From: Bradyrhizobium hereditatis
Lineage (GTDB): Bacteria; Pseudomonadota; Alphaproteobacteria; Rhizobiales; Xanthobacteraceae
Direction: 5' to 3'
Assembly: GCF_020329435.1 (NCBI RefSeq)
Contig: NZ_JAGKJK010000011.1
Location: 215,538-279,537 of the forward strand
Length of the DNA: 64,000 nucleotides
Shown here: in pieces, positions 8,568 through 16,083 of the stretch
Numbering within the stretch: the first letter of the stretch is position 1
Layout: each line of letters starts with the position of its first letter
Translations under genes and position numbers: made by a program
Notes under the pieces: model-generated
What the model was told of the DNA's origin: nothing
Database searches by the model: none
Seen by the model: only the letters and a program-made list of their open reading frames with translations

Positions 8568-8604
8568 ATGCGCGTTTTGGAATCCCAGCGATTCCGTTTT
8601 GATG
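8568..8604 (+). repeat. Dyad-containing repeat, copy 2
   Basis: This copy has the perfect arms GGAATC and GATTCC around CCAGC, flanked by ATGCG and T-rich blocks as in copy 1. It lies upstream of the Cys-peptide operon and 123 bp from copy 3 in the same orientation. Confidence 0.7.
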
Positions 8605-8690
8605 GATGGGCAGGGGCTGGACGTCACTTCGAGGGCGCCTTAGGGAGCCGCCCGCCGTAAGGCGCCCAATGGTCCGTTTAGATTAGGACA

Positions 8691-8727
8691 ATGCGCCTTT
8701 TGGAATCTCAACGATTCGGTATTGCAT
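8691..8727 (+). repeat. Dyad-containing repeat, copy 3
   Basis: This copy starts ATGCGCC and has GGAATC, TCAAC, GATTCG, so one arm base is changed. It then ends GGTATTGCATGG, matching the right flank of copy 1. It lies between the Cys-peptide operon and the end of the receiver-domain gene. Confidence 0.65.
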
Positions 8728-8763
8728 GGCTCCTATTGAAAGGACTCGGCTGCTTGGCGTCTG

Positions 8764-9519
8764 TCAACCGGCTCGTCGGTTTCGGAGAGCCATCATATCT
8801 CGGACAGCTCGGGAGTGGCGGCTGGTGCCACTGATCTCTTCCCGGATTGCTGAGACGACAAGCTCGACTAGCTCTGATGCCCTCGAAGTCGAGCCATATG
8901 CACCTTGTGAGACAATAGCGCGCTCTTGATCCGGCGTATTGGTGCTGCTGTAGAGGATAAAAGGCGTGCCGGGCCGGAAATCCCGAAGCCTATTCAGTAA
9001 CGAATATCCAGCCTTCTCATCTTCGAAGCGAGTCATGTCAGAAATGACAACGTCGTAATCATTTTTCTGCAGTTTGCGCATAGCCTCAGAGGTGGTCGTT
9101 ACAAATTCGACCTCAATTCCCAATGCCTGGAGTGCCTCCGTTTCGAAGACGTTGTTGTCCGGGTTGTCATCAACCCAAAGCACCTTTCTACCGGCGAGGT
9201 CGTTCAACGATACATGAGCGAGCCAATCAGCAAGACGTCGAGACTTTCCCACTGATTGAAGCCATATCATCGATCTAGGAGTGGGGCCGTCAGAAGCCTC
9301 GATTTTGGCGACTTCTGCTGTGGCGACTGCTTCAATAGCTTTACGCTTGGCAAACGCTTCCAATCCAAACAGCTTGACCGATCCTTCGGACATGTTGGTA
9401 ATAAATTCCCGAAGGGAGGTGCGAAACCACCACAGAACTGTGAGGGCAACCAAGGGCCACGCGAGCGCACTCCCGAGCTTTGAAAGGGCTTCAACGACCT
9501 TTACGAAGTTGTCTACCAT
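8764..9519 (-). CDS. Membrane-anchored receiver-domain protein
   Basis: A 251-residue protein with one N-terminal membrane segment (about 17-32), a short helical linker, and a response-regulator receiver domain at about 110-225. The acidic pocket is VLWVDDNPDNN, the phospho-acceptor Asp lies in DVVISDMTR, and the switch Ser is in ILYSS. The conserved lysine near the end of the fold is replaced: the loop reads GAYGSTSRA. That makes phosphorylation or output unusual. No kinase is adjacent. The ATG at 9519 follows GGGGAAGCA. It is the third gene of a three-gene minus-strand unit with the DUF4145-like gene 84 bases upstream. It may sense or relay a signal at the membrane; function not known. Confidence 0.75.
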   Translation of the reverse strand: MVDNFVKVVEALSKLGSALAWPLVALTVLWWFRTSLREFITNMSEGSVKLFGLEAFAKRKAIEAVATAEVAKIEASDGPTPRSMIWLQSVGKSRRLADWLAHVSLNDLAGRKVLWVDDNPDNNVFETEALQALGIEVEFVTTTSEAMRKLQKNDYDVVISDMTRFEDEKAGYSLLNRLRDFRPGTPFILYSSTNTPDQERAIVSQGAYGSTSRASELVELVVSAIREEISGTSRHSRAVRDMMALRNRRAG

Positions 9520-9603
9520 TGCTTCCCCAAGGCTATCATTCGAACCGCTCCCAGTTGCACGTTCCGCTTTTCGCAGCGAACCGTCTTTGTGGAGCCGGTC
9601 CTA

Positions 9604-10335
9604 TCACTTTGCCAAAGCGTCCAGTTCCGAAATGACTTTCGCAAAATCGAGCCTGTGATCGTCAACTTCCCTCTGCCGGACCATGTGAAACGGATGATGG
9701 GCACCAAGGTCGCCCAAACTCTTGATTGCTGACATTGCGCCTTGCGTACCACGAGACAATTTGATGTGGTGGCCAGAGGCAGCTCGTCCAATGATGTCCG
9801 CGAGGGCCATATACTCTCCCAAACCGTCTCTGATCGCCGACCCGTGCCCCTGTTTCTCAAATGCCGAGATCAACAGCCGCTCCATCAGGCGCCGACAGAG
9901 GACTGCGCACCCGTTGTAGAACCCATAATGGTAGCAGCCGTTAATTTCTGCGACCAACCGAGCCAAATACGCTGGCCCAGTGGCAAATAGGTCCGCCCTG
10001 ATGAGATGGTCGTCGGTCTGGACGGGCTCTGAGTTCCTACACAACGGTAGATACTTGTCGTCGAGCCGAGATTTGCTGGCCAAGCGCAGCCGTACGCTAC
10101 CGGAAGTCTTTCCCTTTATAACGTCGGAATTTCTGAGCAGCTGCTCCCGGAAGCGCGTCAAATTAACTCTGCCCTTGAGGGCAAGATCATGCATCAACTC
10201 GGCAAGATAAGCGGGCGTCACCTCAGTTGTTGTCCGCCCCCGCTCTAAAAACCACATTAGAGCAACTGCGCATCCAACTTCCGTCAGGCCATTCTTTGCA
10301 ATCTTCTGAGCGAATTGCCTAAGCTCGGTCTGCAT
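9604..10335 (-). CDS. DUF4145/HEPN-like protein
   Basis: A 243-residue protein. Its C-terminal half has the pattern of DUF4145/HEPN-like helical domains: YHYGFYNGCAVLCRRLMERL, then GDLGAHHPF and a closing helix. The N-terminal half is helical with a possible winged-helix region. HEPN-type domains often occur in RNases or nucleotide-binding partners in host-defence loci; here I see no clear R-x4-6-H active site, so activity is uncertain. The start overlaps the end of the upstream gene by 17 bases, indicating coupling. Confidence 0.6.
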   Translation of the reverse strand: MQTELRQFAQKIAKNGLTEVGCAVALMWFLERGRTTTEVTPAYLAELMHDLALKGRVNLTRFREQLLRNSDVIKGKTSGSVRLRLASKSRLDDKYLPLCRNSEPVQTDDHLIRADLFATGPAYLARLVAEINGCYHYGFYNGCAVLCRRLMERLLISAFEKQGHGSAIRDGLGEYMALADIIGRAASGHHIKLSRGTQGAMSAIKSLGDLGAHHPFHMVRQREVDDHRLDFAKVISELDALAK

Positions 10336-10888
10336 CCTCGGCCATCAACCATTTCTGAAATTCAGACCGAGCATTCGCAGTCAATCGATAGGCGGATGGC
10401 GCACCGCCCCTTTGACGTTTTCCGCTCAACAAGAATTGCTTCGAGTGTTTTTTCATGACCCTCGAAATCGACGGCAAATCAATGCGCACGTCGAGGGCCT
10501 CCAAAATGCGATGAACCGCTCCGGATGTGAGCGCCTCATCCGAGAACCAGAGGGGAAACGCAGCCTTGTTGTAAAGGTCCCGGGGGGCATGAAGTATCTT
10601 ACGCTCGATCTGGCGAAAGTGCTCACTCTCCTTGACTCGGTTCGCAACGTCGGTGGGGTCTGGGCCGTTTGCTGTCTTCGAGTCTGTAGGTACTGCCGGG
10701 GCGGGGCGCCGGGAAGACGCCTTACGCTCCTCGCGACCAGAGCCCCCCTCCGGGCTTTCACGGCGTCCCTTGCTGGGGCCGAGCTGCTGCCACCATCGCT
10801 CCAGCAGGTGATCAACGTCGGAGCGTGCCCCCTCAAGCTCAATTTCGGCATCTCCAGAGCGCAGCCGGATCTTGACTAGATCAGACAA
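10319..10888 (-). CDS. Hypothetical protein with winged-helix-like C-terminus
   Basis: A 189-residue protein. Residues 1-33 are a small beta-rich segment (VKIRLRSGDAEIELEG, then an acidic helix ending ERWW). A long charged, Ser/Pro-rich linker follows to about residue 80. The last 100 residues look like a winged helix: repeated helices with LPSISRVMKKHSKQFLL and a GGAPSAYRLT wing. The start is TTG at 10888, with GGGAG upstream. It is the first gene of the unit with the DUF4145-like and receiver genes. I recognise no named family; a regulatory or DNA-binding role is an inference. Confidence 0.6.
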   Translation of the reverse strand: MSDLVKIRLRSGDAEIELEGARSDVDHLLERWWQQLGPSKGRRESPEGGSGREERKASSRRPAPAVPTDSKTANGPDPTDVANRVKESEHFRQIERKILHAPRDLYNKAAFPLWFSDEALTSGAVHRILEALDVRIDLPSISRVMKKHSKQFLLSGKRQRGGAPSAYRLTANARSEFQKWLMAEDADRA

Positions 10889-11343
10889 ACTATCGTCTCC
10901 CGATGAACTAATCTACAGGTTGCGGGAACTGAAGGAGACAGTCAAAGGAATGAAGACGTCCGAGTTTAGAAATCCACCGCAATCGTGGAATTACGTTCGC
11001 AACAAGGCCTTAGCGCACCTACATCATCGGGCAAACAATCGTGGGGCCTGTAGTTGTATGTGCGCTCCGTGAGAGCCCTCGAGCTGCGCGCTATCCGGGA
11101 ATACAAAACTCTGCTACAAAGTGGAATGATTCGGGCGCAAAATACTTAGGAAAATCAACGAAGAAGCTGAAGCGCGGCAGTACCCACCCAACTGTACCAG
11201 CCTTCATCCCACTGAATTCCCTTTGAACCTGGTTTGGCGCGCGAACTGCCGCGACACTTGTGCTGTGACGCGTCGGCCACCCGTGCTTGCGAATCCGGGA
11301 GCGTTCACTCACAATTCCGCCAAACTTTGCGCTGGGGGATTTA
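10889..11343. other. Island edge; no confident gene
   Basis: A short TTG-started frame on the plus strand (10872-11072) encodes a helical peptide containing LRELKETVKGMKTSEF, but it overlaps the divergent gene at its start and lacks a ribosome site. It may be a gene remnant. The stretch probably holds the promoter of the three-gene unit. Composition becomes GC-rich after about 11.3 kb, so the island boundary is likely here. No tRNA or clear attachment site is visible. Confidence 0.4.
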
Positions 11344-11706
11344 ATGAAGCTTTTTCAAGCAGTGAGTTTCCAGCCTGGATGGCTGCTTGCCGTCCCGTTT
11401 TTGGTTTCGATCTGGTCCACGGCGGGCCATGCCTATACCGCCGAACAGCAGCAGGCCTGCACGGGCGATGCGTTCCGCTTGTGCAGTTCCGACATTCCCG
11501 ATATCGACCGCATCACGGCCTGCATGATCCGCAACAGATCGCAGCTTTCGCCGCCTTGCCGCGCGCATTTCAGGGCCGGACCCGAGCCGGATGAAGTTGC
11601 GGCGAGGTCCGTAGGCCGGCCGACGGTGATCCGGCCGGCAACGCCGCGCAAGGCCGTGAGCGCCAAGCCGCGCAAGACCAAGAAGCCGGCGAAACCGGCA
11701 GCGTGA
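11344..11706 (+). CDS. Exported Cys-rich-repeat protein
   Basis: A 120-residue protein with a signal peptide (to about AHA-YTA) and a single cysteine-rich repeat unit: ACTGDAFRLC, DIDRITACMI and LSPPCRAHF. The unit resembles the Cys-rich repeat of the Golgi-apparatus-protein-1 family (PF00839), which is common in small exported rhizobial proteins. The tail is rich in Lys, Pro and Ala, possibly for binding to the envelope or to nucleic acid. The ATG at 11344 follows GGGGGAT. The function is unknown. Confidence 0.75.
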   Translation: MKLFQAVSFQPGWLLAVPFLVSIWSTAGHAYTAEQQQACTGDAFRLCSSDIPDIDRITACMIRNRSQLSPPCRAHFRAGPEPDEVAARSVGRPTVIRPATPRKAVSAKPRKTKKPAKPAA

Positions 11707-11806
11707 CGGACATCACGCGACGTCAAGGCTTCCTACGCGCGGCAGACTGACGCCTTGTTTATGGTGTCCGCAATGAACATCTGCTCAAGCGAGAGGAGAG
11801 GGTTCG

Positions 11807-12136
11807 TTGAGTCAACATCAGAAAGAACTCGACCGGCATTTTGCCTGGTTCGAGAAAAAGCTACCGCCGGGGCCTTCGAAGTTTGTTAGCTGGGTGCGCA
11901 AGCCGTCGTCGTTCTACGTTCGAATTCCGCTCGCGTTTCTTTTGATCGTCGGCGGTTTTCTCAGCTTCCTGCCGGTGCTCGGACTCTGGATGCTGCCGCT
12001 CGGACTCCTTTTGTTCGCACAGGACGTGCCGCCGCTACAGAAGCCGATGGCGCGGGGACTTGGATGGATCGAGCGCAAATGGCTCGAACGTCAGCGCGCG
12101 AAATTCGAACGCGAGCGCGCAAAATCCACGCAGTGA
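11807..12136 (+). CDS. Small inner-membrane protein
   Basis: A 109-residue protein with two adjacent hydrophobic segments (about 39-73) between a positively charged N-terminal part and an Arg/Lys/Glu-rich C-terminal helix (WIERKWLERQRAKFERERAK). The start is TTG at 11807, preceded by GAGAGGAGAGGG, which is a strong ribosome site. I recognise no characterised family. It stands alone between the Cys-rich exported protein and ParA. Confidence 0.7.
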   Translation: MSQHQKELDRHFAWFEKKLPPGPSKFVSWVRKPSSFYVRIPLAFLLIVGGFLSFLPVLGLWMLPLGLLLFAQDVPPLQKPMARGLGWIERKWLERQRAKFERERAKSTQ

Positions 12137-12315
12137 ACCGATCAAGGCATTCAATCGATTCCGCTTTCGGTTGTCGGCGCGCTGTGTGCGGTGTGACTCA
12201 AAAACCAGCCTTATTGGCAATTCAGTGTCTTCATCGCGGCATCCAGTAAATTTTTCTTTCGCGAATCAGTCCGCTGATTCATTTTCGGCTTCTGGGGTCA
12301 ACTGGAGGCCAAGGT

Positions 12316-12996
12316 ATGAACGTAATTGTTTTTGCATCACGTAAAGGGGGCTCGGGAAAAAGTACCCTGGCTGCTCATCTCGCCGCTCATGTTCACAAGG
12401 CGACTAAACCCATCCTGCTGGTCGATGCCGATCCGCAGGGCTCACTCACGCTCTGGCACAAGCTGCGCGGCACCAATGAGCCGCCGATCAAGGCCGCGGT
12501 GAATTCCGTCAGCGGCATTGTCGCTGCCGCCAAGCGCGACGGCATCGAATGGGTGTTCATCGACACGCCGCCGAATCTGTCGGCCGTCGTCGACGACGCG
12601 ATCCGCAATGCAACGATGGTGATCATTCCGGCGCGGCCGGGCGTGTTCGACGTCAACGCGGTGCAGGAAACGATTCAGAACTGCCGCTCGGCGCGCAAGC
12701 CCTACGCGGTCGTGATCAACGGCGCGCCCGCTGAACGCGATGGGGCCGAGAGCCGCATCGTCACCATCGCGCGTGAAGCGCTGGCGAAATTCCGCGCGCC
12801 GGTCTGGAGCGGACAGATCACCAACCGCGCCGACCTGTTGATGGCGCTGAGCCAGGGCGAAGGCGCCCGCGAATATTATGCGGAAGGCCGTGCCGCGGCG
12901 GAGATCGCCAGGCTATGGGGCGCGATCGAACGTTCGATCAAGGCGATCCGCGGAACGGCGTCGGCATCGGGCGCCATGCACAAGCAGGCGGCGTAA
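12316..12996 (+). CDS. parA: Orphan ParA-family ATPase
   Basis: A 226-residue deviant Walker-A P-loop ATPase (SRKGGSGKSTLA, about residues 8-19) with DADPQGS and the Walker-B-like FIDTPP. These are the hallmarks of the ParA/Soj/MinD superfamily, which forms ATP-dependent gradients on DNA or membrane to place cargo. The length matches small solo ParA proteins. No parB and no centromere-like repeats are next to it, so it is not the chromosome-partitioning parA and may position some other complex. A strong terminator follows at 13029. Confidence 0.85.
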   Translation: MNVIVFASRKGGSGKSTLAAHLAAHVHKATKPILLVDADPQGSLTLWHKLRGTNEPPIKAAVNSVSGIVAAAKRDGIEWVFIDTPPNLSAVVDDAIRNATMVIIPARPGVFDVNAVQETIQNCRSARKPYAVVINGAPAERDGAESRIVTIAREALAKFRAPVWSGQITNRADLLMALSQGEGAREYYAEGRAAAEIARLWGAIERSIKAIRGTASASGAMHKQAA

Positions 12997-13028
12997 CAAC
13001 GCCGCTTTGTCTTTTCGGATTGTTGAAG

Positions 13029-13056
13029 ACGCGCGGTGTTCCGCGCGTTTTTCTTT
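13029..13056 (+). terminator. Intrinsic terminator after parA
   Basis: The stem ACGCGCGG/CCGCGCGT (13029-13036 and 13041-13048) with the loop TGTT is followed directly by a T-rich run. It lies 33 bases after the parA stop codon. Confidence 0.9.
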
Positions 13057-13155
13057 TGGGCTTTGAGAAAATGTCGCCGCGTCATTGCGAGGAGCTCGCG
13101 ATAAAATCGCAAAGCAATTTTGCGCTCACCATGACGGTGGAGTGGAGCGGGGGCC

Positions 13156-13287
13156 TTACGCCACCATCAGCACATAGAACACGACGACCGGCGACAGCGT
13201 CAGGATCACCGACCAGATGCCAACGGCCCACACAATGTCCTCGGTGGAAAAGCCCTGTTCGGGCAGCCTGTTGTTTTCGAAATGCAC
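13156..13287 (-). CDS. Tiny single-span membrane protein
   Basis: A 43-residue frame starting at GTG 13287: a short polar N-terminus (HFENNRLPEQGFSTED), then one hydrophobic span (VWAVGIWSVILTLSPVVVFY) and a stop. It is too short for most gene finders. The composition is that of a real membrane peptide rather than chance, and a similar-size one-span peptide is encoded at 13518 on the other strand, in divergent arrangement. The function is unknown. Confidence 0.55.
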   Translation of the reverse strand: MHFENNRLPEQGFSTEDIVWAVGIWSVILTLSPVVVFYVLMVA

Positions 13288-13517
13288 GACGCGCCCCGCG
13301 TTTCTTGTTGCTCCGGATAGTTTGATACGCGATCGATTTTAAAAACCTGGTTGCGATTTCGCTTGCAATTGAACGCACCTGCTACCGCGGGTTAACCACC
13401 GCCGAGCCTGGTTAACGCGTGGTGACCGCACAATGTCAAAGTCGAAACTACGTCCCGTCCGCAACGTTAGAATTTTACGCGTATGGATCTCTCAAGAAAA
13501 AACTTCGGGTCGATTCC

Positions 13518-13658
13518 GTGACCTTTCATCTCAAGAAATTTCCGATCGGCGATTACGCCCAGAGCATGCACGACGTTCTCTTGGTGTCGTCATTCGCCGC
13601 GTGGGCGATACTGCTCGGCTTCGCGCCTGTCATGACCTATCGGCTGCTCCTGGGCTAA
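13518..13658 (+). CDS. Tiny single-span membrane protein
   Basis: A 46-residue frame starting at GTG 13518: polar N-terminus (TFHLKKFPIGDYAQSMHD) followed by one hydrophobic span ending MTYRLLLG. The frame is open further upstream to 13419, but that part is poorly coding. Size and layout match the divergent small protein at 13156, though the sequences differ. The function is unknown. Confidence 0.5.
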   Translation: MTFHLKKFPIGDYAQSMHDVLLVSSFAAWAILLGFAPVMTYRLLLG

Positions 13659-13716
13659 AGCTCATTGCTCCCGCTCTCCATCTGGGGCGAGCGGGAGCCG
13701 GCATCTTTCGATCCGA

Positions 13717-14649
13717 TCATGCCCGCCGCAACAACGGCGGCCTGTGACGCTCGATTTCCTCATCCAACAATTCCGCCAGCTCCGCGCTCACTTCCACCAT
13801 TGGCAGGCGCACTTCCGCGCTGTCGATCAGCCTGCTGCGCGCCAGGCAATACTTGGCGGGCGCCGGGCTCGGCTCGGCAAACAACAGTCGCGTCAGTCCG
13901 GAGATTTTCTTCCAGCAGACAAGCGCGCCCTCGCGGTCGCCCTGCATCAATAGCGTTCGCACCGATGCAAAGGCTTCGGTCTGAAGATGCGCTGACAACA
14001 GGATCGCGCCGTCAGCGCCGTCGCTGAGCCCTTCGTGATACTGCGCATCCTCGCCGGTCAGCACGCGAAAGCCGGATGGACGCCTGCTCAGGAAATCGAT
14101 CGACTGCGCGCGGTCGGCACTGCAATCCTTCATGCCGACGATGTTCGGATGCGCCGCGAGTTGCAGCAGTGTCTCGTTGGTGATGTTGACGGCGGTCCGG
14201 TAGGGGATGTTGTAGAGCACAATGGGGCGTGCGGCGCGGCCGGCGAGCGCGGTGAAATGCTGGAGCAGGCCGCGCTGCGATGGCCTGATGTAACAGGGAC
14301 TTGCGATCAGATAGCCGTCGATCGGCCAGGCTGCCGTCTCGTCCAGCGCATCCAGCATCTTCGCGGTCGAGGCGCCGGACAGGCCGAGCAGGATCGGCAG
14401 ATGCTGCGTGCCGGCGGCGAGCTCGCTGCGTGTCACTGTCACCAGCTGCTTGAGTTCAGTGATGCTGAGCGACATGCCTTCACCTGATGTCGCCGCCAGA
14501 ATGAAGCCGTCGACCGGGCCGGCCGCATAATGCCTGACGAGCCGGCGCAGCGAAATCTCGTCGAGTCCGCCGTCCCGAAACGGCGTGATCAGCGGCAGCC
14601 ACAGGCCCTGCAGCCGGCTTGTCAGATCGCTAGTCGAAGGTTCAGTCAT
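13717..14649 (-). CDS. dapA: DapA-family aldolase (dihydrodipicolinate-synthase-like)
   Basis: A 310-residue class I aldolase of the DapA/N-acetylneuraminate-lyase family. It has the YNIPYRT motif with the active-site Tyr and VGMKDCS, where the Lys forms the Schiff base with pyruvate. The substrate loop reads AATSGEG instead of the GTTGE of classical dihydrodipicolinate synthases, so the true substrate may not be aspartate semialdehyde and the symbol is tentative. The ATG at 14649 follows GAGGAGATGG. A same-strand intrinsic terminator ends about 40 bases before the start codon, suggesting attenuation. Confidence 0.8.
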   Translation of the reverse strand: MTEPSTSDLTSRLQGLWLPLITPFRDGGLDEISLRRLVRHYAAGPVDGFILAATSGEGMSLSITELKQLVTVTRSELAAGTQHLPILLGLSGASTAKMLDALDETAAWPIDGYLIASPCYIRPSQRGLLQHFTALAGRAARPIVLYNIPYRTAVNITNETLLQLAAHPNIVGMKDCSADRAQSIDFLSRRPSGFRVLTGEDAQYHEGLSDGADGAILLSAHLQTEAFASVRTLLMQGDREGALVCWKKISGLTRLLFAEPSPAPAKYCLARSRLIDSAEVRLPMVEVSAELAELLDEEIERHRPPLLRRA

Positions 14650-14689
14650 CGTTCCATCTCCTCATGGGTAAGCCGGAGACGGGACCAAT

Positions 14690-14715
14690 AAAAAAACCCC
14701 GTCCAGACGGCGGGG
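14690..14715 (-). terminator. Intrinsic terminator/attenuator upstream of dapA-like gene
   Basis: On the minus strand a GC stem (outer CCCCG/CGGGG plus two further pairs, with one bulged base) is followed by seven T residues at 14696-14690. The ATG of the DapA-family gene is about 40 bases further on. There is little room for a promoter in between, so this may be a conditional terminator. Confidence 0.7.
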
Positions 14716-14740
14716 CTTCGGATCGCGGGCTTGCGGCAGT

Positions 14741-14818
14741 TCAGCGCGCGCGTCGATCTCGGGTCCCCGGGTGGGGACCTTTTTTCGACGACAGAGCTGC
14801 ACACGAACGCGTGATCAT
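14741..14818 (-). promoter_or_regulatory. Possible leader-peptide frame upstream of dapA-like gene
   Basis: An ATG at 14818 opens a 25-codon frame with two consecutive AAA Lys codons immediately before the hairpin at 14762-14779. It ends 25 bases before the terminator at 14690-14715. This layout is compatible with a translation-sensing attenuator, but no ribosome site is clear and the Lys run is short. Speculative. Confidence 0.25.
14762..14785 (+). terminator. Hairpin with T-run (plus strand)
   Basis: GGTCCCC and GGGGACC (14762-14768, 14773-14779) pair perfectly around a four-base loop and are followed by six T residues. No plus-strand gene is seen just before it. On the minus strand the same hairpin lies within the leader of the DapA-family gene. 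Confidence 0.6.
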
Positions 14819-14895
14819 GTGCGGATCATGGTTGCGAGGAACGTCGATGTCAACCGGCGCAGCCACATGACACCTGTATGATGGGCTTGAACATG

Positions 14896-14927
14896 AAAAA
14901 AAAAGCCGGGCCCGAAAGAGCCCGGCT
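14896..14927 (-). terminator. Intrinsic terminator downstream of lysR
   Basis: On the minus strand GCCGGGC/GCCCGGC pairs (14926-14920 with 14911-14905) and is followed by nine T residues. It is the likely end of the trxB-lysR transcript, about 230 bases after the lysR stop codon. Confidence 0.8.
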
Positions 14928-15010
14928 TGAGGTATTGGCCACGTGAGGCCGACACAATCACCTTCCAAGAGGGATTACTGAACCGCCACGTCACTGGAGG
15001 AGGGGGACAT

Positions 15011-15142
15011 ATGCGCGACGCAACCGCTCAGCGTTTGAACACTATGATCCTCATCCGTGCCTTGCAGCAAGCGTCCAAGCCGCATGTCAGACATGCGGTG
15101 AGCGGGGCCTCTATAAAATCGGCTAATCCGCAGAAGGGATGA
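15011..15142 (+). CDS. Possible small protein with strong ribosome site
   Basis: A 43-codon frame starting at ATG 15011 right after GGAGGAGGGGGACAT, one of the strongest Shine-Dalgarno sequences in the window. The peptide is basic and partly helical (TAQRLNTMILIRALQQASK) with no membrane span. It lies opposite the 3' trailer of lysR. No family is recognised; the call rests on the ribosome site alone. Confidence 0.4.
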   Translation: MRDATAQRLNTMILIRALQQASKPHVRHAVSGASIKSANPQKG

Positions 15143-15157
15143 CGAAGTGGCGCCGCC

Positions 15158-16081
15158 CTACGACGGCCAGCGCTGCGCTTTGCTCACCACGAAATCGCGG
15201 AACACCTGCACACGTGCAACCGTCTTCAACTCTTCGGGATAGACGAAATAGGTGTCGAGCTGGATCGAATCGGATTCGCCGAACAGCTGCACCAGGCGGT
15301 AGTTTTCCTCGACCAGATAGTCCGGCAGCGCCGCAATGCCGAGCCCCTGCTGGCAGGCGCGGACCAATCCTAAGATGTTATTCACCTTGAAATAGGCTTC
15401 GCGCGGGCCGGAACCGTTGCGGCCGGCGTCGATCAGCCAGCTGCGGTTCTGCAGATGTGTCGGAACCTGTGCATCGCCGAGCATGATGATGCGGTGGGAA
15501 TCGAGATCATCAAGCGTGCGCGGCGTGCCGAAGCGCTTGATGTATTCCGGTGAGCAATAGGCATGGAAGCCGATCGAGAACAGCTTGCGCTGGATCAGGT
15601 CCGGCTGGGTCGGCTTGCGGGTCCGGATCGCGACGTCAGCTTCGCGCATCGACAAATCGAGATCCTCATCGGTGACGATCAGCGATATGCGGATGTCAGG
15701 ATAGAGCGCGGTGAATTCGTCGAGCCGCGGAATCAGCCAGTTGATGCCGAGGGCAGGGGGCGTCGTGATCTTCAGGTCGCCGCTCGGCCGCTCGCGGCTG
15801 TCGGTCAGCTTGGCGCGCGCTGCCTGTAGCTGCATGAATACGTCATGCGCAGTGCGGAACAACAGGTCACCCTGCTCGGTGAGGATGAGCCCGCGCGCAT
15901 GGCGGTGGAACAGCGACACCGAGAGCTCCTGCTCGAGTGCACTCACCTGCCGCGACACCGCCGATTGCGAGAGCCCAAGTTGCTCGCCGGCATGGGTGAA
16001 GCTTCCCGCTTCCGCCGCCGCGTGAAACACCTTCAGCTTGTCCCAATCCATGTCCGTAAATCCGTCCCGCGTTCGAGCCAT
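15158..16081 (-). CDS. LysR-family transcription regulator
   Basis: A 307-residue LysR-type regulator. The N-terminal helix-turn-helix is at about 12-70 (KLKVFHAAAEAGSFTHAGEQ, then LSQSAVSRQVSALE). The C-terminal part is the periplasmic-binding-protein-like effector domain. It starts three bases after the trxB stop codon, so it is co-transcribed with trxB. This proximity suggests control of, or by, redox state, but the target is not visible. The most N-terminal ATG is used; the Met at residue 11 is an alternative. Confidence 0.9.
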   Translation of the reverse strand: MARTRDGFTDMDWDKLKVFHAAAEAGSFTHAGEQLGLSQSAVSRQVSALEQELSVSLFHRHARGLILTEQGDLLFRTAHDVFMQLQAARAKLTDSRERPSGDLKITTPPALGINWLIPRLDEFTALYPDIRISLIVTDEDLDLSMREADVAIRTRKPTQPDLIQRKLFSIGFHAYCSPEYIKRFGTPRTLDDLDSHRIIMLGDAQVPTHLQNRSWLIDAGRNGSGPREAYFKVNNILGLVRACQQGLGIAALPDYLVEENYRLVQLFGESDSIQLDTYFVYPEELKTVARVQVFRDFVVSKAQRWPS

Positions 16082-16083
16082 GA

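Noticed and set aside
10872..11072. TTG-started frame with a helical peptide
   Set aside because: Overlaps the divergent gene at its start, has no ribosome site and loses coding character after about 50 codons; at most a remnant.
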